Positions 46,346 through 54,314 of a stretch of 64,000 nucleotides of DNA are shown here, piece by piece (position 1 is the stretch's first letter; the number at the start of each line of letters is the position of its first letter). This stretch comes from Cupriavidus basilensis OR16 (GTDB taxonomy: Bacteria; Pseudomonadota; Gammaproteobacteria; Burkholderiales; Burkholderiaceae): contig NZ_AHJE01000015.1 in NCBI RefSeq assembly GCF_000243095.1, forward strand, positions 19,112 through 83,111. The letters run 5' to 3'. Under the pieces are notes generated by a model, which saw only the letters and a list, made by a program, of their open reading frames with translations, was not told the DNA's origin and did not search any database. The position numbers and the translations under genes were made by a program.

Positions 46346-47233
46346 TTACTCCGCCTTAGCCCCCGAATCCCTCACCACCTTCGCCCACTTAGCAATCTCA
46401 ACCTTCTGATACCCCGCCAACTTCTCCGGCGTACCAAGAATAGGATCCAGTCCCAAGGTCTTAAGCTTGGCCTGCACATCGGGAAGCTGGTAAATCCGGT
46501 TGAGCTCGGTGTTCAACTTGGCAATCACATCCTTGGGCGTATTCGCCGGCGCAAAAATCGCAAACCACGAATCCGCGTCAAACCCGGGCAGCCCCTGCTC
46601 TGCCAGCGTAGGAATATCCGGCGCCGAGTGCGAGCGTTTCGCGCTGGTCACGCCTAGCGCCCGCACCTTGCCCTCCTTGATCACCGGCAACGCCGACGGC
46701 AGGTTGTCGAACATCATGCTGATATGGCCGCCGAGCAGATCCGGAATGGCCATGGCGCGGCCCTTGTAGGGCACGTGGGTGAGCTTGACCCCGGCCAGGG
46801 CGTTGAACATCTCGCCCGCCACGTGCGGCGAGGTGCCGATGCCGGGCGTGCCGAACGTCAGCGCGCCCGGCTTGGCCTTGGCCAGCGCGATCAGCTCCGC
46901 CACGTTCTTGGCCGGCACCGAGGGGTTGACCACCAGCACGTTGGGCGTGGAGGCGACCAGGCCCAGCGTGTAGCCATCCGGCGCGGCATGCGCGACGGCT
47001 TCGGCGCCGATGTTGCCGCCCGCGCCCGGCTTGTTGTCCACCACCACGGGCTGGCCCCACGAGGGCGAGATTTTCTCGGAGAAGATGCGCGCCAAGATGT
47101 CAGGCGCGCCGCCACTGGGAAAGCCCACCACCATCCGGATGGGCTTGGAGGGATAGGTGTCGGCCTGGGCCGAGGGCACGGCGAAGGCGGCGCAGGCGGC
47201 CAGGACGGCGGCTGCGAAAGGTTTGCAACGCAT
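46346..47233 (-). CDS. Bug-family tripartite tricarboxylate transporter receptor
   Basis: Periplasmic binding protein of 295 aa. The ATG at 47233 has GGGAG seven bases upstream; a longer in-frame start at 47284 is unlikely. A signal peptide ends at SAQA (about residue 24). Hallmarks are YPSKPIRMVVGFPSGGAPD, KPGAGGNIGAE, APDGYTLGLV and HVPYKGRAMAIPDLLGG. Ligand unknown. It lies downstream of the SDR and IclR genes on the same strand, separated by a tandem repeat. Confidence 0.92.
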   Translation of the reverse strand: MRCKPFAAAVLAACAAFAVPSAQADTYPSKPIRMVVGFPSGGAPDILARIFSEKISPSWGQPVVVDNKPGAGGNIGAEAVAHAAPDGYTLGLVASTPNVLVVNPSVPAKNVAELIALAKAKPGALTFGTPGIGTSPHVAGEMFNALAGVKLTHVPYKGRAMAIPDLLGGHISMMFDNLPSALPVIKEGKVRALGVTSAKRSHSAPDIPTLAEQGLPGFDADSWFAIFAPANTPKDVIAKLNTELNRIYQLPDVQAKLKTLGLDPILGTPEKLAGYQKVEIAKWAKVVRDSGAKAE

Positions 47234-47290
47234 GGTGTGTCTCCCGATGATCGGTTTTATTCTGGTGTCGGACTGATCGTGCACGCTGCC

Positions 47291-47362
47291 GGCGTTAAGG
47301 CGTTAAGGCGTTAAGGCGTTAAGGCGTTAAGGCGTTAGGGCGTTAGGGCATTAAGGCGTCAA
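47291..47362. repeat. Tandem repeat, 8-bp unit, 9 copies
   Basis: Unit ggcgttaa: five perfect copies then four with one change each, in the leader between the SDR stop and the Bug-receptor start. Confidence 0.92.
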
Positions 47363-47434
47363 GACGCGAAGCCTTGCCCCTGTCCGCCGGCAGCGGCGGC
47401 TCAACTGATTGTTGCGCGGGGTTTCACGCCACGC

Positions 47435-48255
47435 TTAGACCACCGTGCCGCCGAACTCCGCCATCACCTTATCGTGCAGCCGGCGCATTCCCTTTAGCCA
47501 ACGATCGTAATCCTGTCCCTTGCGCTGGTAATACTCGAGCACTTCCGGATGCGGCAGGATCAGGAAGCGCTCGTCCTTCACGCCTTCCAGCGTGACCTGC
47601 GCCACGTGCTCGGGCGTGACCGAGCCGGCCTGCAGGAAGCCCTTGCGCTCGCCATCCTCCCCGAACAGCATGCGCGTCTGCACGCCCTGCGGGCAGATGC
47701 AGCTGACCTTGATGCCGCGATCGCCGTAGGTGATCGACAGCCACTCGGCAAAGCCGATGGCGGCGTGCTTGGTCACCGCGTAAGGCGCCGAGCCGATCTG
47801 CGACAGCAGGCCGGCGGCCGATACGGTGTTGACGAAATAGCCGTCGCCGCGCGCCAGCATCTGCGGCAGCACCGCGCGCGAGGCGTGGATGTGGGCCATG
47901 ACGTTGATCTCCCAGATGCGCTGCCATTCCTCGGCGCTGGCATCCAGGCCCTTGCGCAGGATGATGCCGGCGTTGGAGCAGAACACATCGATCTGGCCGA
48001 AGCGTTGCGTGGCCTCGTCGGCACCCCCCCCCGTGCCTGGACGGCGGCGGCATCGGCCACGTCGGTTTGCCGCGCGAACACCTGGCAGTCCGGGCTGGCC
48101 TTGGCCACTTCCTCGGCTACCGCTTGCGCGCCGTTGCCGTCCAGGTCGGCCACGGCCACGCCACGCGCGCCGCCGGCGGCAAAGGCCAGCGCCAGCGCGC
48201 GCCCGATGCCGGTGGCTGCGCCGGTCACCACTACGGTCTTGTTGCGAATCTCCAT
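47435..48255 (-). pseudogene. Short-chain dehydrogenase/reductase, frameshifted at a G9 tract
   Basis: NAD(P)-dependent oxidoreductase. The Rossmann start [18 protein letters not shown] and the Asp in VAVADLDG are in the first frame. After AAVQA the coding strand has nine consecutive G (complement of 48025-48033), and the rest, from [18 protein letters not shown], is one frame over. It contains the active site Ser in [12 protein letters not shown] and Tyr-x-x-x-Lys in YAVTKHA. Ten G would restore a 273-aa enzyme. The tract replaces a normally helical VQALVDEA region, so it is either an expanded homopolymer or a base-calling error. Substrate unknown. Confidence 0.82.
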
Positions 48256-48352
48256 CTTTGTCTCCTTTGTTTGCTATGTCTGTATTGCCAGCTAGATATG
48301 TGGCCCTGGGGCCGTGAGAATGCGATACGTGGCGATGGCGATGGTGGCGCTG

Positions 48353-49237
48353 CTATCCCCGTCCCTGCCACAGACGGCTCTGCAACGCTTCGGCCAGTTC
48401 GCGGATGCGCGGGCCGAGATTGCCGTCGAGGATTTCCGGCGTCAGCCGCGTGGCCGCGCCGCCGATATTGATGGCCAGCACTTCCGCGCCGCCTTCGAGC
48501 ACCACGGGCGCGGCCGCGCCGCTGACCGTGCGGTCCCACTCCGCGTGGGCCAGGCAGAAGCCGCGCTTGGCGTAGTCGCGCAGCGCGCGCTCGAGCTTGA
48601 TGCGGATCGCGGGCCAGCGCGCGCCGTAGTGGCGCTCAAGGTCGGCCAGCACGGCGGCGCGCCGCTCCGGCTCCAGCCCGGACAGCCACGCGCGCCCGAT
48701 GGCGGACGTGGCGGTGGGCAGGCGCGAGCCGGGCGCCAGCCGCATCACCAGTGCGCCGCGCGGCTGGCAGACTTCCAGGTACACCATCTCATGGCGGTCC
48801 GATGTGGCGAGCGCCACCGTGCAATCGGTGGCGAACGCCAGCGACTGCATCAGCGGCTGGGCGATCTCGCGTATGCCCGAGCCGGCGAGGTAACGCTGGC
48901 CGAGCACCATCGCGCCCTGGCCGAGCCGGTACTTCTCCAGCGATGCGGAATAGATCAGGTAGCCCAGGCTGGTAAGCGTGTAGGTCAGCCGCGAAACGGT
49001 GGGGCGCGGGATGCCGGCGCGGCGCGCCAGCTCGGCATTGCCAAGGTAATCGTCATGCGGGCCGAAAGCACGCAACAGGTCCAGGCCGCGCGCCAGCGCG
49101 GTGACGAAATTGCGATCGTCGCGCTCAGCGTCTTGCTGCCCGCCATCGTACGGCGCATCTGCGGTGCGCACGGCCGCAGCATGCGCGCCGCCGGGCGCGG
49201 AGGTGGGCGAAAGCGGGATCGACGAGGTGCGCTTCAT
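48353..49237 (-). CDS. IclR-family transcriptional regulator
   Basis: Regulator of 294 aa from the ATG at 49237; an in-frame upstream start at 49291 is less likely. It has an extended N-terminus of about 40 low-complexity residues, then the winged helix (NAELARRAGIPRPTVSRLTYTL, about 75-96) and an effector domain with MVYLEVCQPRGALVMRLAPGSRLP and ATSAIGRAWLSGL. Divergent from the liv transporter and upstream of the SDR, it likely controls one or both. Confidence 0.9.
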   Translation of the reverse strand: MKRTSSIPLSPTSAPGGAHAAAVRTADAPYDGGQQDAERDDRNFVTALARGLDLLRAFGPHDDYLGNAELARRAGIPRPTVSRLTYTLTSLGYLIYSASLEKYRLGQGAMVLGQRYLAGSGIREIAQPLMQSLAFATDCTVALATSDRHEMVYLEVCQPRGALVMRLAPGSRLPTATSAIGRAWLSGLEPERRAAVLADLERHYGARWPAIRIKLERALRDYAKRGFCLAHAEWDRTVSGAAAPVVLEGGAEVLAINIGGAATRLTPEILDGNLGPRIRELAEALQSRLWQGRG

Positions 49238-49332
49238 ACGTGGCGATGACGCTTGGCAACTAGGTGCGGAAAGCAGACCTGAGGCCACCATCGGAGGCTG
49301 CGGACCAGAGGTAAGCCGGCTATTTCGCTGTG

Positions 49333-49347
49333 CGGAAGACTATTCCG
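49333..49347. promoter_or_regulatory. Candidate IclR operator
   Basis: CGGAA-N5-TTCCG, a 15-bp inverted repeat of the size and style of IclR-family sites, roughly 95 bp from the regulator start. Confidence 0.45.
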
Positions 49348-49415
49348 TATTTCTTGACTGTGCCTCAGGCCGTATGCAACAGTCAATGAAAACGAACGAT
49401 CGTGCTGGAACATAC

Positions 49416-49433
49416 CTACGCAGACCTGCGTAG
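49416..49433. promoter_or_regulatory. Perfect 18-bp palindrome upstream of livH
   Basis: CTACGCAG-AC-CTGCGTAG, perfect 8-bp arms, 243 bp before livH. Possible second operator. Confidence 0.4.
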
Positions 49434-49676
49434 CGCTTCACGGTACACGACGACACCGCACCCGGGGCCTGCACGGCAGGCCATTCCGCATCGCACAGGA
49501 GACCAAGCATGCATCACGCCATTCACCAGGCCGCACCACCCCGCGGCTGACTCTCGCCCCGCCTGACCGAGCGGCCCCCGCATTGTTTCCTTGCGCGGCG
49601 CCGTCAATTCCACGCAGCCCGCAGCGCGGCTTGCGTGCCTTCGTTCGTGATTCGAAAAGTCGCATGAGGTAAGCCC

Positions 49677-50540
49677 GTGACATTGTTTCTTCAACAAGTC
49701 CTGAACGGCCTGACGCTGGGCGGCGTGTACAGCCTGGTGGCGCTGGGCCTGACGCTGGTCTACGGCATCCTGCACGTGCCCAATTTCGCGCATGGCGCCT
49801 TCTACATGGCTGGCGCCTATGTCTCGTACTACATGATGACGTCGCTGGGCGTGAACTACTGGCTGGCGATGGGCGCTGCCGCCATCGCGGTGGCGGCGCT
49901 GTCGATGCTGGCCGACCGGCTGGTGTTCCATCCCCTGCGCAACGCGCCGGAATTGCACGACATGATCGCCGCCATCGGCATCATGCTGTTCCTCGAGGCC
50001 GGCGCGCAGGCACTGTGGGGCGCGGACTTCCACCGCATGCCGACGCCTTACGGCCAGATGGTGGAAGTGATGGGCCTCACCGCGCCGGCGCAGCGCCTGC
50101 TGATCATCGTCGCCGCGTTCGGGCTGATGGTGCTGCTGCACCTGTTCCTGACGCGCACCGTGACCGGCTCCACCATTGTGGCGATGGCGCAGAACCGCGA
50201 GGGCGCGGCGCTGGTGGGCATCGACGCCACGCGCGTCACGCTGCTGGTATTTGCCATCTCCGGCGCGCTCGCCGCGATCGCCGCCACGCTGTACGCGCCG
50301 ATCAACCTGGTCTACCCGAGCATGGGCAACCTGGTCATCACCAAGGCCTTCGTCATCATCATCCTCGGCGGCATGGGCAGCATTCCCGGCGCCATCGTGG
50401 GCGGGCTGATCATCGGCATGGCCGAGAGCTTCGGCGGCTTCTACGTCTCGACGGACTACAAGGACATCATCGCCTTCGCGCTGCTGGTGCTCATCCTGTC
50501 GATCCGGCCCCAAGGCCTGTTTGCCGGCAAGGCCGCATAA
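49677..50540 (+). CDS. livH: Branched-chain amino acid ABC transporter permease LivH
   Basis: Inner-membrane permease of 287 aa with about eight helices. The start GTG has GAGGT upstream. Family blocks are GGVYSLVALGLTLVYGILHVPNFAHGAFYM (cytoplasmic half of the pore), AMAQNREGAALVGID (EAA-like coupling loop, about residue 170) and GGMGSIPGAIVGGL. First gene of a complete five-gene importer of the hydrophobic/branched-chain amino-acid type; in this group such systems often carry aromatic acids or amides instead. Confidence 0.93.
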   Translation: MTLFLQQVLNGLTLGGVYSLVALGLTLVYGILHVPNFAHGAFYMAGAYVSYYMMTSLGVNYWLAMGAAAIAVAALSMLADRLVFHPLRNAPELHDMIAAIGIMLFLEAGAQALWGADFHRMPTPYGQMVEVMGLTAPAQRLLIIVAAFGLMVLLHLFLTRTVTGSTIVAMAQNREGAALVGIDATRVTLLVFAISGALAAIAATLYAPINLVYPSMGNLVITKAFVIIILGGMGSIPGAIVGGLIIGMAESFGGFYVSTDYKDIIAFALLVLILSIRPQGLFAGKAA

Positions 50541-50550
50541 GGAGCGCACC

Positions 50551-51597
50551 ATGAAAAACACACTGCAAGGCAAGACCGGCTGGGCCCTGTTGCTGGCCCT
50601 GGCCATCGCGTTCCCGCTGGTCACGCCCAACAGCTACTACCTGACGGTGATGACGCTGGCCTTCATCTACGCCATCGCCACGCTGGGGCTGAACCTGATC
50701 ACGGGCTACACCGGCCAGCTCAACCTGGCGCACGGCGGCTTCATGGCGATCGGCGCCTATACGCTGGGCATTCTCACGGTGGATCACCAGGTGCCGTTCT
50801 GGGCGGCGTTCGGGCTGTCCGGCATGGTGTGCATGGTGGTGGGCTACTTCGTCGGCGTGGTGTCGCTGCGGCTCAAAGGCCATTATTTCTCGATCTTCAC
50901 GCTGTGCATCGGCTACATCATCTACCTGCTGATCGAAAAGTGGGAAAGCCTCACGCACGGTACCGTGGGCCTGATCGGCATCCCGGTGCCGGCAGCGATT
51001 GGGCCGCTCGCGTTCGACAACGTGCAGGCGCAGTATTACCTGGTGCTGTTCTTCTTGGTGGTGGGCACCTTCCTGATGCATCGGATCGTCACGTCGCTGC
51101 TGGGCCGCAGCTTCATGGCGGTGCGCAACAGCGACGCGCTGGCCGAGGCGCTCGGCATCAACCTGATGCGCACCAAGGTGCTGTCGTTCGTGCTGTCGGT
51201 GGGCTATGCCGGCTTTGCCGGTGCGCTGTACGCGGGCCAGGTGCGTTTTCTCGGACCGGACATTGCGCGCACCGACCTGACCTTCGAGATGGTAATGGCG
51301 ATGCTGGTGGGCGGCACCGGCACGCTGCTGGGGCCGCTGCTGGGCGCGGTGCTGGTGCCGTGGGTCACGCAGACGCTGCAGTTCCTGCAGGACTACCGCA
51401 TGCTGGTATTCGGGCCAGTGCTGGTGCTGCTGATCATCTTCGTGCCGGACGGCATCGTGGGCTCGTGGGCCAAGCGCCAGGCGCGTCGTGCCGCAGCCGC
51501 GCGCCGCGGCGGCAAGCGCCGCGCACCGCAGGCCGACGCGCCCGTCGCCGGCAACCCGAATGCAAACGCCACGAATGCTGGGGCCGACCATGCTTGA
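50551..51597 (+). CDS. livM: Branched-chain amino acid ABC transporter permease LivM
   Basis: Second pore subunit, 348 aa, with about ten helices. Seen are GLNLITGYTGQLNLAHGGFMAIGAY, the coupling loop AVRNSDALAEALGINLMRTK (about 195) and GGTGTLLGPLLGA. AAGGAG lies before the ATG, 10 bp after livH. The last 40 residues form an unusual Arg/Ala/Asn-rich basic tail. Its end overlaps livG by 8 bp. Confidence 0.93.
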   Translation: MKNTLQGKTGWALLLALAIAFPLVTPNSYYLTVMTLAFIYAIATLGLNLITGYTGQLNLAHGGFMAIGAYTLGILTVDHQVPFWAAFGLSGMVCMVVGYFVGVVSLRLKGHYFSIFTLCIGYIIYLLIEKWESLTHGTVGLIGIPVPAAIGPLAFDNVQAQYYLVLFFLVVGTFLMHRIVTSLLGRSFMAVRNSDALAEALGINLMRTKVLSFVLSVGYAGFAGALYAGQVRFLGPDIARTDLTFEMVMAMLVGGTGTLLGPLLGAVLVPWVTQTLQFLQDYRMLVFGPVLVLLIIFVPDGIVGSWAKRQARRAAAARRGGKRRAPQADAPVAGNPNANATNAGADHA

Positions 51598-52354
51598 GAT
51601 TCGCAACCTGACCAAGAAATTTGGCGGCCTGAGCGCCGTGCACGATGTCTCGATCACCTTCGAGACCGGCCATATCAACGCCATCATCGGCCCCAACGGC
51701 GCGGGCAAGACCACCTTTTTCAACTTGATCGCCGGCACCCATGCGCCCAGCTCCGGGCAGATCCTGCTCAAGGGCCGGGACGTGGCCGGCCTGCGCGCCG
51801 ACCAGATCGCCCGGCTCGGCGTGGCCCGCACCTTTCAGGCCACGCACTTGTTCGACCGCGCCACCGTGCTGGACAACCTGATCGTTGGCCATCGGCTGCG
51901 CACGCAAGCGGGGCTGGCCGACGTGATCTTCAACACGCGCCGGCTGCGCGAGGAAGAACGGCTGTGCCGCGCCAAGGCCGAGGAGGCACTCGACTTCGTG
52001 GGCCTCGCGCATCTCGCGCATGAAGTGGCGGCGGACATCACGCAGGAAGAGCGCAAGCGCGTGGCCTTTGCGCTGGCGCTGGCCACCGACGCCGAACTGC
52101 TGCTGCTCGACGAACCGGCGGGTGGCGTCAACCCGGAGGAGACCGTGGGCCTGGCCGAGCTGATCCGCAAGATGGTCCGCCACGGCAAGACGGTCTGCCT
52201 GATCGAACACAAGATGGACATGATCATGCGGCTGGCCGACAAGATCATGGTCCTCAACTACGGCGAGAAGATCGCCGAGGGCTCGCCGGCGCAGATCCAG
52301 CGCGACCCGCAGGTCATCGAAGCCTATCTGGGAGCCGACCATGTTGCAGCTTGA
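51590..52354 (+). CDS. livG: Branched-chain amino acid ABC transporter ATPase LivG
   Basis: Nucleotide-binding subunit of 254 aa. Walker A GPNGAGKT (about residue 35), Walker [11 protein letters not shown] and switch His in LIEHKMD are present. The ABC signature is degenerate: [10 protein letters not shown] in place of LSGGQ, as in one LivG branch. Overlaps livM at the start and livF at the end. Confidence 0.93.
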   Translation: MLEIRNLTKKFGGLSAVHDVSITFETGHINAIIGPNGAGKTTFFNLIAGTHAPSSGQILLKGRDVAGLRADQIARLGVARTFQATHLFDRATVLDNLIVGHRLRTQAGLADVIFNTRRLREEERLCRAKAEEALDFVGLAHLAHEVAADITQEERKRVAFALALATDAELLLLDEPAGGVNPEETVGLAELIRKMVRHGKTVCLIEHKMDMIMRLADKIMVLNYGEKIAEGSPAQIQRDPQVIEAYLGADHVAA

Positions 52355-53048
52355 ACGCGTTTCGCTTTCGTACGGGAGCTTTCGCGCGCTCGACAACATC
52401 ACGCTGAACGCCGCGGCCGGCGAACTGGTGGTGCTGCTGGGCGCCAACGGGGCCGGCAAGAGCTCGATCTTCATGGCGCTCAGCGGCATCCACCGCGCCA
52501 GCGGCGGCAGCATGCGCTTTGACGGCCGCGAGCTGGCCGGCATGAAGCCCTCGCAGATCGTGCAGGCTGGGCTGGTGCACTGCCCCGAAGGGCGCAAGCT
52601 GTTTCCCGCCATGAGCGTGCAGAAGAACCTGACGCTGGGCGCGTACGTGCACCGCCGCGACTCAGCCGGCATCAAGCGCTCGCTAGAGGAGGTCTTCGAG
52701 ATGTTCCCGATCCTGCGGCAAAAAAAGGACGACCCGGCCGGCTCGCTGTCAGGCGGCCAGCAGCAGATGGTGGCGCTTGGCCGCGCATTGATGGGGCGGC
52801 CGCGCACGCTGCTGCTCGACGAGCCATCGCTGGGCCTCGCGCCGCTGGTGGTCAAGCAGATGTTCGAGGTGATCCAGCGCATCAACCGCGCGGGTACCAC
52901 GGTGCTGCTGGCCGAGCAGAACGCTTACGCGGCGCTGGGCATCGCCCACCGCGCGTACGTGATCGAGGGTGGCCGCATCGTGATGCAAGGCGACCGCGAC
53001 ACGCTGCTGAAGGACGAAGGGATTCGCCGCGCTTACATCGGCGGTTAG
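52341..53048 (+). CDS. livF: Branched-chain amino acid ABC transporter ATPase LivF
   Basis: Second ATPase, 235 aa. Walker A GANGAGKS (about 34), canonical signature [15 protein letters not shown] (about 137), Walker [11 protein letters not shown] and H-loop replaced by LLAEQNA (Gln), which is normal for LivF. The start overlaps livG by 14 bp. Confidence 0.94.
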   Translation: MLQLERVSLSYGSFRALDNITLNAAAGELVVLLGANGAGKSSIFMALSGIHRASGGSMRFDGRELAGMKPSQIVQAGLVHCPEGRKLFPAMSVQKNLTLGAYVHRRDSAGIKRSLEEVFEMFPILRQKKDDPAGSLSGGQQQMVALGRALMGRPRTLLLDEPSLGLAPLVVKQMFEVIQRINRAGTTVLLAEQNAYAALGIAHRAYVIEGGRIVMQGDRDTLLKDEGIRRAYIGG

Positions 53049-53100
53049 TCGATCAAGAAGCAAGAACGAACGCAGTGCAAACATGACAGGAGACAGCCAA

Positions 53101-54255
53101 ATGCAGACCAAGATGATCCGCCGCTTCTTCCCCCTCGCCGCCACCGCCGTGGCCGCGCTGATGGCCTCGGGTGCCGCCTTTGCGCAGGAAGTCGTCAAGC
53201 TGGGCTATACCGGCCCGCTGTCGGGCGGCGCCGCGCTGTACGGCAAGAACGTGCTGTCAGGCATCCAGATGGCAGTGGACGAAATCAACGCCTCGGGCCT
53301 TGAGGTCAAGGGCAAGAAGGTCAAGCTGGAGGTGGTATCGCTGGACGACAAGTACGCGCCCGCCGAGGCCGCCATCAACGCGCGCCGCCTGGTGCAGCAG
53401 TACAAGACGCCCGCCGTGTTCGTGCCCCATTCGGGCGGCATCTTCGCACTGCAGGCGTTCAACGAGCAGGAGAAATTCCTGGTGATGGCCTACTCCAGCG
53501 TGCCGCGCATCACCGACACCGGCAACAAGCTGACCATTCGCATCCCGCCGTCCTACACCGGTTATATCGAGCCCTTCATCAAGGCGCAGATGAAGCGCTA
53601 TGGCAAGAACGTGGCGCTGGCCCCGGCCGACCATGACTACGCCAAGGCCTGGGTCTGGGAAGGCGCGGGCGGCAAGGTGGTGGCCAATAACCCGATGTCC
53701 TACACCAAGGCCACCGACTTCTACAGCGGGGTGTCGCGCGTGCTGGCCGACAAGCCCGACGTGATGTTTGTCGGCGGCCCGTCCGAGCCGACCGCGCTGG
53801 TGGTCAAGCAGGCGCGCGAACTGGGCTTCAAGGGCGGTTTCATCGTGATGGACCAGGCCAAGCTCGACGAAATGGCCAAGGTCACCAACGGCCTGTCCAT
53901 GCTGGAAGGCGCCATCGGCGTGATGCCGCTGGCCAATGATGCCCGCCCGGCCGCGCAGGGCTACAACGCCAAATACAAGAAGCTGCACGATGGCCGCGAT
54001 GCCACCACCGAGATGTCGCTCAACTACACCATGGTGTATGCGCTGGCGGGCGCCATGAAGCTGGCGGGCACCACCTCCGACGTGGCCGCGATCCGGGCCA
54101 GGATGCCTGAGGCGGTGAAGGCGCTGGCCAAGGATGCCAACCCCAACGAGATCGAAGGCATCGATGCCAAGGGCGGCACCAGTGCCGACACCGTGGTGGG
54201 CTGGGTGCAGAGCGGCAAGATCGTGCCGGTGCGCTTGTCGGAACTGGCGAAGTAA
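53101..54255 (+). CDS. livK: ABC transporter substrate-binding protein LivK-type
   Basis: Periplasmic receptor of 384 aa. The ATG at 53101 has GGAG upstream. The signal peptide ends at GAAFAQ (about residue 29). The family start is [20 protein letters not shown], followed by VEEIN-like [10 protein letters not shown] and [17 protein letters not shown]. The ligand pocket lacks clear branched-chain amino-acid contacts, so the substrate is open. Confidence 0.92.
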   Translation: MQTKMIRRFFPLAATAVAALMASGAAFAQEVVKLGYTGPLSGGAALYGKNVLSGIQMAVDEINASGLEVKGKKVKLEVVSLDDKYAPAEAAINARRLVQQYKTPAVFVPHSGGIFALQAFNEQEKFLVMAYSSVPRITDTGNKLTIRIPPSYTGYIEPFIKAQMKRYGKNVALAPADHDYAKAWVWEGAGGKVVANNPMSYTKATDFYSGVSRVLADKPDVMFVGGPSEPTALVVKQARELGFKGGFIVMDQAKLDEMAKVTNGLSMLEGAIGVMPLANDARPAAQGYNAKYKKLHDGRDATTEMSLNYTMVYALAGAMKLAGTTSDVAAIRARMPEAVKALAKDANPNEIEGIDAKGGTSADTVVGWVQSGKIVPVRLSELAK

Positions 54256-54273
54256 GCCAGCAAGGCCTGCCAC

Positions 54274-54304
54274 GCAGCCGGCGCCCGATCCGGGCGCCGG
54301 CTGC
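54274..54304. terminator. Terminator hairpin between livK and the FecR-type gene
   Basis: GCAGCCGGCGCCCG and its exact complement form 14-bp arms around ATC. It lies between convergent genes and has no long T run. Confidence 0.65.
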
Positions 54305-54314
54305 CTAAGCCTGC

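Larger units (their letters stand above)
49238..49676. other. Divergent control region between iclR-type gene and livH
   Basis: No gene seen in 439 bp. Two palindromes stand out, at 49333-49347 and 49416-49433. A TTGACT (49354-49359) lacks a convincing -10. The rest shows nothing I can name. Confidence 0.5.

Noticed and set aside
46136..46657. Short plus-strand frames crossing the 40-bp inverted repeat
   Set aside because: They consist of the two repeat arms and the antisense of the Bug gene, with mirrored composition and no ribosome site.
47291..47362. Regular repeats that could hint at a CRISPR array
   Set aside because: Units are 8 bp and directly adjacent with no spacers. The other arrays have 7-9 bp units and are not CRISPR either. 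No cas gene is present.
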